From assembly GCA_963082875.1 (NCBI GenBank), contig OY720099.1:1116001-1180000 (forward strand): a stretch of 64,000 nucleotides of DNA, given 5' to 3'. This DNA is from Corella eumyota (taxonomy: Eukaryota > Chordata > Ascidiacea > Phlebobranchia > Corellidae). Both the position numbers and the translations under genes were made by a program. The notes under the pieces are model-generated. The model ran no database searches. It saw nothing but the letters and a program-made list of their open reading frames with translations, and was not told the DNA's origin. Below, in pieces: positions 35,001 through 46,139 of this stretch; position 1 is the stretch's first letter; the number at the start of each line of letters is the position of its first letter.

Positions 35001-38000
35001 TCGATATTTTTGATTAAAGTTTAAATATTGTTGTATTATGATTAACTAATCCCTGATAAGTTTAAAAGTTGATATTTTCAGTAAACTTTTTTATTTGGAT
35101 TTCAAGACCGGGTTAATGCGTTTAACTTTACCGCTAGTTCATGTTGTAAATATTTCACATCGAGGATATATCAAAAAAAAAACTAATTCACTTTTTAGTC
35201 TTTATTATGACATCACAAACAGCACATTATGCCCTACTTTATCCCTGTGATAGGTCAGTTTGGGGTAAAATATATCAAAAAAGTAACCCTAAGTCATCTT
35301 TTAGTATTTATTATGACATCACAAACAGCACATTATGCCCTACTTTACCCCTGTGATAGGTCAGGCCGGGGTAAAAAGGTTTCAAAACAATGAAACATTA
35401 TCCACTGCACATGTCAAAATAAGTTCAAATTACTGCCTACCGCGTGCTAGTTAGGCTTATGCCAAAGCCACAATCGTCACAAGACGAATCTAACGACGTG
35501 GGAATTGGACGGGACTCGCTTTCTTGGGATGGCGATCAAAGTCAATTATTACAGAACAAAATATAAGCGGTCTTATTGAAGGGTTAACTTGAATTGGGTT
35601 GATATTCGTGGAGTTAAGTTAATGAGCCCCACAACAAAGCCTAAGCACTTTCAAGTAGCACATTCGATAAGCTGGCTGGCTTATTATAATGAGCTGGTTT
35701 CAACGTTGCTGTCATTGTGATATTTTTGACACAGAGAAACAAATATTTTGACATAAAAATAAATATAAATTTAGATCAAACTGTGGGAGTATTGGATAAG
35801 AGATATGGTTAAAATTTGTGTACAAATATTTGTTGTTAAATTGACTGGAAAAACAAAACAACAAAAACAGCAAAAAAAAAGCAAAAAAAAGACAATGTAT
35901 TAACAACCCCTGCAAATATGATTTGTTTATTTTATAAAGTCTATCTTAGAAGTTTAAAGAGTTGCTTTAAAATTACAATTATACAATTTTAATACAATTT
36001 TTAAAATCAACCTTTTTCTTAAATTTTTTTTTAAATTTTTTAACTTTTTTTTCTTCTAGGTTCAAAGATGATCTTTTGATCGACCCAGCTTATGATCACA
36101 GGGTCACTATCACCCAGAAATCGTGGGGTTCAAGACTTCGAATTAAAGAATTATTTACCCCGGATTCGGGGGCTTATAAATGTGTCGTAACAAATGGGGT
36201 AAATCAAATTGAAGACGACGCGAATTTAATTGTTTCTTTTCGTGAGTTTTAAATATTTTTTTATCTTTTTTTACATTCTTTTAAAAGAGTATTTAAAAAA
36301 ATTTAGGTACCTTAATTCTACAAAAAAGATTCATCAACTCTTAGTTTAAAAATAGACTTTATTAAAAATAAAATCGACAAAGCACCCCCCGTATAAATTA
36401 AGGTGAAATTTCCGAAATTAAAATCCAGGTTCAAATGAATGTAAAGTACCCAAACCCCATAAGTAAGAGATATTAAAACCCGCAAGCTCTTACTATTGTA
36501 TGCTCAATTAAAATGTTAAGCCTTCCATCAATTTAGTTTAAAGTTACAACGCTTACACCTTCACGGTAATAAAACTATATCGCGTGCAAGAATGAATTTT
36601 ACATTATACACACCCATTTGGGGTAACTAAATAGGGTAGGGGTGGGCATTAAAATCAAAGGGGGGGGTCTTTTTTGTTAGGGGATGGGTTTTAGTATATC
36701 TTAAAGACATTTCTGCTTTAAATTTAATGAATTTTATAAATGGTTTTATTGGTAAAAAACATTTAAAGATATGGGTAAATATTAATTTTGTCCTCCCCCC
36801 TTTTTTGTTTTGTACACTCCCTGAAATGTGGCTAACAGTATTTTTGGCAGCATTGGACAGTAAACACAACATGGTAACCCAATCTCTCTTATCTCTCTTC
36901 TAATCTTTAACTAAATATTAAAACTAAAAGATTGTCATCATTGGCAGATCGTGACCGACAAAAATGTCAACTACTGCGACATGTTAAACCCTGGGTTAAC
37001 TTAAGCGTTAAAATTGGGTTAATTGTCGGGGTAAAGGTATATACATTAAGGCGATATTTAAATGTTTAATTATTGTTCAATTATTTTTAAATTAGCTATA
37101 GTTTATATATTAAAATGTACGCTATATCATAAAGTATGTATCGTAGCAATTTTGCGATTTTTGGTATTTTTTAATTACATGAGTCTAATTTATATATATT
37201 AGTTGTACTAACCGATTGCCCGCCCTATAGTCTGCATTTTAATTGTTGTAATAGGGTCGCAATTTATATTTGCCTGTGGTAATTTACCTGCAAACCACAA
37301 ACGGCAGTTTTATAAAAAATAAATTGTATTTTATTTGGGCATACATATATATCGTAAACTCAATTATAAATAAATGGTTTCGGGTTCGAGCCGCACCAAC
37401 GCCACACTATTTGCCCTTGAATCCGGCGTTTACGGATAGCTCACACAGGTCCCAACCCGAACACTCTTACCCGATAAAAATATCAAAAACTTATAAACTT
37501 AAGGGGATATGGAAAAAAAAGTAAACTGTTAATCAATATTTTAAAACTATTTTAAAATCCACTTCAAACAGCGACATATGTAAAACGTCTCAATAAATTT
37601 TAATCTTTAAAGTAGTGAGCTTAGTAAACGCCCATAACAGTTCACCAGATATATTTTTAAATTAAACAAACAAATAAGTCGCCAACATGGTGGTTAATAC
37701 TTGAGATTAACTCTTTTGTTTTTCATAAACTTCTTTGTTCAGTTTAAAGATTAAGGTCTAGGTTTTTGCAACTTGGATTTATTTTATTTTTTTGTTGATT
37801 TTGATTTTTTGTTTTTATTTTAGATCGACCACCACCACTGGGAGAACATGAAAAACCAGTAAAAATGTGAGTTAATTTTTTCTATATTTTTTAAAGTTTT
37901 AAAGCAAAAATAAGTTAAATGAATGCATATTTATCCTTAGTATTAGTTAATAAATTACTACCGTTCAAAATATAACACAAACTTAACAATTTTTTTCCAG

Positions 38001-41000
38001 CAAAATTCTATTTTATATTCGAAAAATTAAAAACAGTTAATTTTTTTAACAACACTTCTTTAAATCCTAAAGCAAAATTAAGTTAAAAAAATATATATTT
38101 ATTCTATCTAATAATTAACAAATAACTGCTGTATACATTTTATACATACTTTTTCTGGTAAATCACACTTTTTTTAATTTAAAATCTTAAAATTAATTTT
38201 TTTTTAAGCAACTTTCCTGATGGTAAATGTGAGAAGTATTCAGGTCACGTATGCGGAGATTATTTTGGAGGTTTAAATATTTTTGTTGATTCATTTGAAA
38301 AACAAAAAGTCATGGAAGCTCAGTTGACATTAGCACTTGGAAAATTAGGTAAGTTGTTAAATTTTATAGAAAAAAATTGTTAATATTTAATTTTATTACT
38401 ATTTTAAAAGTTTTTTATCTTAACAATGTAAAATATTAAAGTCAAGGGGGGCAAAAATGATTAGGAATTTTTAAATAACAACTTGACAGCCGAAAAATTA
38501 TTTTAAGCATGATTGAAATTAGTTTAAAAATAATCGAACCTTGAATCATGATTGACACAGTGTTTCCAAACAATAATACCCACCATACTTAACATTATAA
38601 CAATTTAAAAATAACGGGCAGCACTGGAAGTGGTTAAAATTAAGGGTTTTTAAAAAGTTGATTTTTGTCGATTTTTTGTTTAAACAGACCGGGGGTTAAG
38701 ATAATTATGTTCTTAACATTTAAGTAATTACTCGTGGGGGTTATGGCACTCTTCCAAACAAATACTCAAAACTTTCACCATCGCATTAACATTTGTATTT
38801 TTCTACAAGCAGAACAGATTAAAATCAAACTTTGCTAAATTTTAATGTGTTTTGGAAAGTTTTCAAAACCGCAATTTCTTAAGCAAACTAATTTCTTTAT
38901 TTGGCGAAAAAATTACAATAAGTTTTAGCGTTAAAATATTTATTTTTCAAGTTAACAATTTTTTCCATAATTGAATAAATAATTATTGTATTTCTGTCAT
39001 AACAAAGCTATACAAATATCTAAGTAGCTGATAATTTTAAGTGATTTGTTAGTTTGAAAAATATTTTTTATAATTCATTAGTCAGCTTCATAACCCAACT
39101 GATATATACAACAAAACTGTTGTCTGAGTATGTGAATTTCCAACAGTAATGTCCAGCGGTAAAATAGAACATGGGGGCAGTAGGAATTAAACTTGGAACC
39201 TTAAGTTTCATTTTAATTTAGAGAGATTTCTCGCCATTATTGGGAATCGAACTAAGGGCCTTACAACTTAGTTATAAAACTTTACTATTTTTTAAGCAGT
39301 GGGAATTAAACATAGGACGTTTAGTTTTAGTCTTTTTAAGGAAAAAAAACTTTGCAATCATTGGGAATCGAACTAAAGACCTTGCAACTTGGTTTTATAA
39401 CCTCTAGCATTTCACCAACTGTTTATATTAATTTTTCTTATATTTTTTTCCTAATTTTCAGCTGATATGAGACACGTGTCCAATCAATGCCAGAGATTTG
39501 CCGTTCCCGCTTTCTGTTATTTCGTGTTCACTCCATGTCACGTGACCAATGGCGGGAAACTGGAAAAAGGCGGGAAACTTTGCCGCGAAGACTGCGAACT
39601 GCTCAAGCGTGATGTCTGTCAAAATGAATATTCGTCCAAGGATGAAAATTTGTTTCTTAAAGTAATTAATTAAGAAATATTAATTATTTTATTTATTTTA
39701 CTCTATTTAAGTAACTTTTTTTCATATTTTTTATGATTTTATTTTTATTTTTTTAGGAATTATTTAACATGGCAAACTGTTCGCTTCTTCCTTCTTCGCA
39801 AACAAACAAATGTGCGAGGATGGGTATGACGTCACAATCACATGAAAACGACGATTGTTTCCATGGTTACGGGGAAAGTTACCGTGGCAACGTAAACGTA
39901 GCGAAATCTGGAAAAACTTGCAAATCATGGCCGATTAAAATGGCTGGAGAGGTGAAAATTAAAAATTTAATAAAAAAAATTAGAAATTAGTTAATTAAAC
40001 TAATTAGAAATCTAATTAATAAAAATAAAATGTTTTTTTTTAATATTAATTTTTGAATTTTTTTAGAACCCTGAATTGTTTGGGGGTCACAACTTTTGTC
40101 GTAACCCCAAAGGTCAGAGGTCACAACCTTGGTGTTATGTCGACGACGCGAGATCAAAAATCGAAGATTGTCAAGTTTCAAGCTGCACTGACGTCAATAA
40201 AGGTGAAATGTGACGTCATTATTTTTATATTTTTGTATGAATTTAAAAAAAGATATAAGCACTATTGTTGAATGTTTATTAGTTGTATTTGACATGCTTT
40301 AAAATGTGTTTAAGTTAACTAATTTATCTAAAAGTATATTTAAGTGTGCAAGTTATTTTTCAAATTAAGTCTTTTATTTAAAAGTATTTACTTTTGTTAA
40401 TAAATAAAAATTAAAATCATTTTTAACAGATTTTTTAAAAATTATTACAGATACCAATATCGAGGATAAACCGACGAGCGAGCAACAAAATATTTTATTC
40501 ATCGTTGTACCATGCGCATGCGCAGTAGTGATCGTCGTTTTATTGGTGATTGTGTACCTGAGATGTTGTCGAAGAAGCCCGGATGTACAACTTAAAGTAA
40601 GGAACCCGGATGTTGAATTGAAAGTGAAATTACCACTACTTACTAATCAGGTAAAATAATAAAAACATTTGTTGTTTAATTTATTTAATTAAGGAAGACC
40701 GTTTTTTATTAGTTTTATATATAGTTAACGTTACTTGCAATATTAATTTAATTTTTTTTATTTATTTTTATATAGATTTTTTGTTTGCAAAAATTTTTAA
40801 AGTGTAGTTTAAAGTTTTTTAAATTTTTTTATCACCTTAAATACTTTTTGTTTTAGTTCAAAGTCCCGGAAATGAACGTTTCGTCGATTCTATTTGAACA
40901 GGAAATCGGCCAATCAGAATACGGGAAAATATTCCAGGGTAAAATCTTAAACGATCAGAGATTCAATCACGGTTTACCGGTAAGTTTAAACAAATTTAAC

Positions 41001-44000
41001 GCGACAATTAAAAGCTAAATAAACAACTCAAATCTTTGATGCTTCTTTGACTACTTTACTACTTTTAGAAGTAACAAAATTGTTTTTTTTGTCTAGTTTT
41101 AGAAATGAAACAAAAAAGTTTTTTGTTTTATTTTTTTGATATTTACAAAGGTGTGAATTGTGCAGATGTAAAAGATAAAAGTATTTTATTTCAAGCGGTT
41201 AAATCCTCAATTTCCGCAAATAATAGATAATATTACAGTAACATGAATAAGCAAAAATTTAACAAAAATTACAAAGAAAAAAGAAACAAAAAATACACAC
41301 AAAAAATATTTTTATCACCCTTTTTTTAAAGTTCAAAACAACATGAAAAAGTTAAGTCAATTATGTCACTAAAGTTAAATAAACCAATTGAAAAATAATT
41401 AAACTTTGAAATTTGGTGACACTTTTTTAAAATGTTTAAAAAGTTAAAAAACATTTTGTTTATTTTAACTTAACACGGTTGCTTGAAATTTAAAAATAAC
41501 AACTTTAAAAAAACAAATTGTTTTTATTTTTTGTTGCTACAACAAAGCCCTGTTAAATAAACAATTTTAAAAACTTTATTCTGACAAAAACATTTTTGAT
41601 TTTTCCCACGGTAAAAATACAAAAAAAATTTAATTAAAATTTTCTCAAAATGTTTTTTAATATGACCAACCCTTAACTAACCAATCAGGTGAGGCCATTC
41701 GTATCTAAACAATATCATGTTATGACGTCATAGACATACTATTGTGTGCAAATAGATCACGTTTTTAACCCTAAACATAAGAAATTTTAAACTTTGTTTT
41801 TTTTTACGAATTTTTGCAAAAAAGAAATTGTAAAAAGGATTATTTTTAAATATAGTATAAAGTTAAACCCATATTTTAATAAACAGTTTATAAATTTATT
41901 TTTTAGAAATATATTTATCTGTCAAAATATTTATTTGAAAAACACAATATATTTTTATAAATATTTCAAAAATTTAACATTTACAAAATTGTTCTGCTTG
42001 ACAGAAATTATATAAAACTAATTTGATGGAATTGTCAAAATAATATTTTTAACAAAAAAGTTGTTTTTTGTATAAACTTAAGATTAAATCGATTAAATAT
42101 TTGAAAGATAAAATCTAATTTACGTCAACTTGCCCAAAATCAAAATTTTACTCAAATTTACTCGACCAAATTTTAAACATAGAAAATTAATAAATTAAAT
42201 AAACAGATTTAAAATACACAAAAAATAGAATTAAATTTTTTTATAAACAAAATTTAATTTAAATCCTATAAATTTTTTTCGTTTCAATTAAAAATTGAGT
42301 TGAAAAATGATTTTTGCAAATTAATTATGACGTCATTTTATCCACAAGGTGGCGATCAAGACCCTCGATGTGGATCGATCCCAAAGTCATCTTGAAGTTT
42401 TCAACCAAGAAGTTCGAGTGCTTTCCGAGTTACGTCATCCAAACATTACATGCTTGCTGGTAAGTCTTGTTTAAGTTTCTAAAATGACGTCACAGCGCAA
42501 GAACTATGACGTCACAGAACTTTCTGTGTTTGATTTTTTGATGAGTTTCTTTAAAAAACAAATAAAAAAGTAGATTTAATATTTTAAACCTTTTAAACTA
42601 TTAAAAAAGAGTTTAAAAAAAATCCTAAAAGTTTGTTTACTTTAAAGTTGTTAAACAAACCCCTTTAGCAGATAATTAAAGTTTCAACTTCAAGCAAATT
42701 TCTTTCTTCAAATTTTTTTATTTTACTAAACATATTTCTTATTGCAGGGTGTTGTGAATCACAATAACTTTCACTGTATGATATTTGAATACGATCATGC
42801 CTTTAACTTACAACATTACCTTTCGTTATCTAAACCTAGTTCGGACCAGAAGTTAACCCAAACTGTTCCTTTGGATGGTTACAATATTGTTCGAATGCTA
42901 ACTCAGGTTAGTACTTGAGGTTCTTGATTCGAATCCCGGCTAGGCCAATTTTTTTAATTTTTTTTATTTTTTATATATTCTTAATGACTTTTTGATATAT
43001 ATATTTTACTGGCTTTCAATAACTTTTAATAAGATTAAACTTAATGTATCTACAGGTAGCAGATGGAATGGACTACCTAACAAGCCACGGATATATCCAT
43101 AAGGATTTGGCTGCTCACAATATCTTAGTTCAACCTAATAAAGATCTTAAAATTAATATTATCGGAGGACGAAATGATTTCCACCGGAATAATTATCATC
43201 AAGTCTCGCCAAATGGAAATCCAGTTCCGATCAGGTAATTAGTTTTAAATAATTTATTTTCAGCATAAAATGTCTTTTTTTTAAAGCCTAACTATGGCAA
43301 AAAAAAGCAGCATTAGGTATTGCTTATAAGTTATCTAAAAAAGCCTTTAAACTTGCTTAAAATACTATAACAAAAAATTGCTTAAATTCAAGTTTTTTCT
43401 TATATTTTTAGATGGATGGCACCTGAATCGGTTCAAAACTGGCAATTCTCGAACAAAAGTCCGGTCTGGTCTTTCGGCGTGCTGGTTTGGGAGATGTTTA
43501 GTTATGGTTCGCAACCATATTGTGGTTACAGCAACCATGAAGTGCTGGACATGATTTCACGACGTCAACTTTTGACCTGTCCTGACCAGTGCCCAGCCAG
43601 AGTTTATTCTCTCATGCACGAATGTTGGAGGCAGACAGCCAATCAGAGGCCGTCATTTAAGGTGGGCGTGGTTTACAATTTTTTACTTTACAATTTCAAC
43701 ATAAATTTCAATCATTTTAATGCGTTTTTGGGTTAAAAAAACACAAATTTAAAATCAAATATTTAATTTAAGGAAATCTTGGTGAGACTTCACGACTTGC
43801 AGCATACATCTTACTCTCTAACACCCTCTAGCGAATATCACCATAGCAACAACCCCCCTCAATACATCGACTGTTCCTACTCGGAGAAATCTTACCAGGG
43901 TTCGTCACGTGACCACTCTTACCCCACCCAGCGGCCAGAAATGTACCAGAAACTGGAAAATGATCAGAAATATTTGGGTGTGTCTTGCGACTCCGGTCTT

Positions 44001-44117
44001 CCGCTTGACGAAAACGATTCGCCTAAAAAGAGCTTACTACCGCCACAAGCGGCAATCTCGCCCACTCACCGCATGGTGGCGCGCGTGATGAACACCGACG
44101 GTAATCAGACCACGTGA
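29070..44117 (+). CDS. ROR-family receptor, copy A, predicted pseudokinase
   Basis: Seventeen exons (29070-29130, 31452-31533, 32232-32266, 33991-34111, 36060-36241, 37824-37866, 38209-38348, 39462-39661, 39757-39951, 40067-40202, 40451-40650, 40857-40979, 42349-42459, 42748-42906, 43056-43234, 43412-43661, 43773-44117) close to 853 residues. Order: signal peptide (1-20), Ig domain (about 60-160; Phe-Lys-Cys and Asp-Ser-Gly-Ala-Tyr-Lys-Cys), Frizzled Cys-rich domain (about 178-308, ten Cys), kringle (about 306-396), one membrane span (about 413-436), kinase-like domain (about 475-740) and a 115-residue tail. This is the ROR layout; vertebrate ROR1/2 bind Wnt5a and act in planar polarity. In the kinase, the Gly loop is degraded (Gly-Gln-Ser-Glu-Tyr-Gly), the Val-Ala-Ile-Lys lysine and alpha-C Glu are present, and His-Lys-Asp keeps its Asp (human ROR1 also has Lys). 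But the DLG Asp is Ile631, and the subdomain IX Asp is Pro673. Phosphotransfer is unlikely. Confidence 0.93.
32843..32912. repeat. perfect 35-bp tandem duplication in a ROR-A intron
   Basis: Two identical 35-base copies (agtttgagttgtcgcaaatt then aaaggttttcaataa) lie end to end. Zero mismatches implies a recent duplication. Confidence 0.9.
35176..35381. repeat. 106-bp tandem duplication in a ROR-A intron
   Basis: Two copies spaced 106 bases apart (ttatgacatc at 35205 and 35311). A core of more than 40 bases (tatgacatcacaaacagcac, then attatgccctactttaycc) is nearly unchanged while the flanks differ. Each copy carries one TGACATCA, a near-CRE. Confidence 0.85.
37205..37520 (+). mobile_element. 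composite SINE, longest copy in the window
   Basis: The first ~165 bases match the repeat at 23.82-24.00 kb. The remaining ~150 (tttcgggttcgagccgcacc, then cgccacactattt and gcgtttacggatagct) match the tRNA-like element at 5.94-6.12 kb, including the Pol III B box GGTTCGAGCC at 37383-37392. It lies in the ROR-A intron before exon 37824. This copy joins the two halves seen separately elsewhere. Confidence 0.55.
39165..39425 (-). repeat. tRNA-like repeats in the intron between the two Frizzled exons
   Basis: The phrase ttgggaatcgaactaagggc and a close variant recur about 120 bases apart (39239 and 39361), with a more degenerate unit between them. Read on the minus strand each gives a B-box-like GTTCGATTCCCAA, and the right one is preceded by a box-A-like tggtgaaatgctagagg at about 39402-39418. 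They look like decayed tRNA-derived SINE heads, not working tRNAs. Confidence 0.4.
42907..42960 (+). repeat. tRNA-like B-box fragment just after a ROR-A kinase exon
   Basis: The stretch gattcgaatcccggctaggc is a typical tRNA T-arm/acceptor-like sequence. It lies within 40 bases of the donor of exon 42748-42906 and is followed by a T-rich run. No matching A box with cloverleaf is visible, so I call it a SINE remnant. Confidence 0.3.
43413..43628 (+). other. gene-conversion tract in ROR copy A
   Basis: These 216 bases of exon 43412-43661 match 56784-56999 in copy B with two differences (AAC/AGC and AGA/CGA). The intron before and the exon after are unrelated at the base level between the copies. 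It encodes the Trp-Met-Ala-Pro-Glu segment through to His-Glu-Cys-Trp. Confidence 0.85.
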
Positions 44118-46135
44118 CTTTAATATATTAGTGACGTCATTTCTCTTATATATGACGTTATATTGTGATATGTATCGGCGGGCTACAAGCCAAGGTTAAA
44201 CATTTTAGAAGAGAGGACTTTGTTTGTTGATGACGTAGTTATTAAAATCACGTGACACATGACGTCATAAGGTTTTCACATAGCACAAAAAGTAATTCTT
44301 CAGCCTATTGCAAATTTTTTTGTAAAAACATTTTTTCTTTTTTTTTGTAAACTATCGAGGTGAAAACGTTTTTTTTATTTTACTCCTGACGTCACACGTT
44401 GCATTTGTGACGTAATAAAGGTGATTGTGATGTCACAATTTGTCGATTGTGTATTCGTTAAAATCCAAAATTTTATTTTTTTTGCAAAAACGTCGATAAT
44501 TTAAAACAAATACGTCATCAGTTATTTTGACGTCATCAAAATAAAATTTATTATTAAAATTATTTTTTGGGTTATCTGGTGGTTTGTTTTTTGTACATTT
44601 TTGTTGTTTCATTTTTGTTGTAGTTGTTGTTTGGTAATAAATATATCTGCCTATCGAAAACAAAATTGTAAAAAAAATACAAAATTTAAAAACAAATTTG
44701 TAATTTAAACCTTTTTGCGGTGAAGAGAAAATAAAGACGATATTAAAATTAAAGTCGCAAAGATTTTTGACTTTTGGTAAATCCAAAAATTGTCGGAATT
44801 CGTCTTAGTTTACATTGGTTAAAGGTGATACAATTTTATTTCTTGAATTAGTTTTAAATCCTGGATGTTATGGTTGATTGGTGAAGCGGTGCAAAGGGTG
44901 ATTATGAGGCTTTTATTTTCTAGCGAATGACAAGAAAAAATAAAATACAAATTCTTTGAGTTTTTTTATGAAATATTTATTTTGTATAAATTTAATTAAA
45001 AAAATCCAAGTATATTTAAAAGATTTAAGCATGTAGGTTTTAGTGATATCAATTTTCATGAAATAAGGAGTATTATAAACATAAGCGAGGTATAAATATA
45101 ATTTGTAACTTGAAACTTTTAAGACTTTAAAGCGTAGTAAATTCTGCAAATATGGAACTTTATATTAAGAGCTTTAAAACAAGATTTATTATCAAATATT
45201 TATATTCAAATGCTTTTTAAATTGTTTTTATTATCATTTTAATATGGTAAATTTGTATATATTGTTATTTTATTGTTATTAACAATATTTTTATTTTGTT
45301 TTGTTATAAAACAATCAATAATATAAACATCATTATCATTTCTATTTGTTAGTGAATAAAATATCGATGATAATGAGGCATTGTTATTGCAAACAATCAG
45401 GAATTATCTTAACTTATTATTCCAATGTTTATCGAATAAACCTGATTATATGATTCTGTAATGTCATAATCAAACCAGGATCTGAGTTTTATTTACATTA
45501 GAACCTAATAATGATTAGGTTTGAAGCAATCTCAAAACCTGGTTAGATAAATTCCTAATTAGATCCGTTTTTACATTATTAATTATCGCCTGAAAGCGAG
45601 CGGCGTCGTGAGTAAAAATGCCTTTTTCTTTTTCTGTTTCTTAACTTAAGAGTAGCAGCAAGCAATGTTAGAATATCATTCAACAGTTTCATTGTAAATC
45701 GAACGGTTTAAGTTTTATTTAAATAAGAATTTGATAAAGTTTATTTCTATACTGTGTTTATATTGTATAGTATTGATAGACGAAGAAAGAGTTAACGGGT
45801 AGCGAGGTTTTAGCCAGAATTTTTCAAGCTATTAAATTGGTTTCCTTTATTTTGACCTGTTTTAAAGTTTAAGCAAAACACGTGAGATCTGCAGCTTTGT
45901 TTTTGCGCTCAGGTGATTATTGCTTTGTAGTAAAAGAACTGGCTTCGTTTTTGCTTCAAGATTATGCTTATTTTAGGTTTTTTGATATTTAAAATATAGC
46001 AAAAAACTATTGCTTTTTATTAAATTAACCTCATTTTAATTTAGAGTTTTAATCAAATTGTTAACCATAAAATAAACGAATAAAAATTGAGATTATAAAC
46101 TTTTACAATAAAGGGGAGTTAATGAAAAAGGAAAG
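44118..46135. promoter_or_regulatory. intergenic region between the two ROR genes
   Basis: The first ~300 bases are ROR-A 3' flank, with AATAAA at 44414-44419 as the likely polyadenylation signal and four TGACGTCA palindromes (44132, 44260, 44387, 44528). The remainder is AT-rich and must hold the ROR-B promoter. A 118-codon minus-strand frame at 44433-44786 is low-complexity and judged chance. A small GC-rich spot lies at 45596-45611 (gcgagcggcgtcgtga). Confidence 0.5.
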
Positions 46136-46139
46136 ATGA
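46122..46139 (+). promoter_or_regulatory. five-codon upstream ORF overlapping the ROR-B start (ATGA)
   Basis: ATG-AAA-AAG-GAA-AGA-TGA. Its TGA (46137-46139) overlaps the main ATG (46136-46138) in an ATGA arrangement, a geometry that would force ribosomes to leak past it or reinitiate. Whether the leader includes 46122 depends on the transcript start, which cannot be seen. Confidence 0.45.

Noticed and set aside
44433-44786. 117-residue minus-strand open frame 3' of ROR-A
   Set aside because: Its composition is Lys/Phe/Asn-rich as expected from AT-rich DNA, with poly-Thr from a repeat, no domain and no splice context. It overlaps the likely ROR-A 3' UTR.
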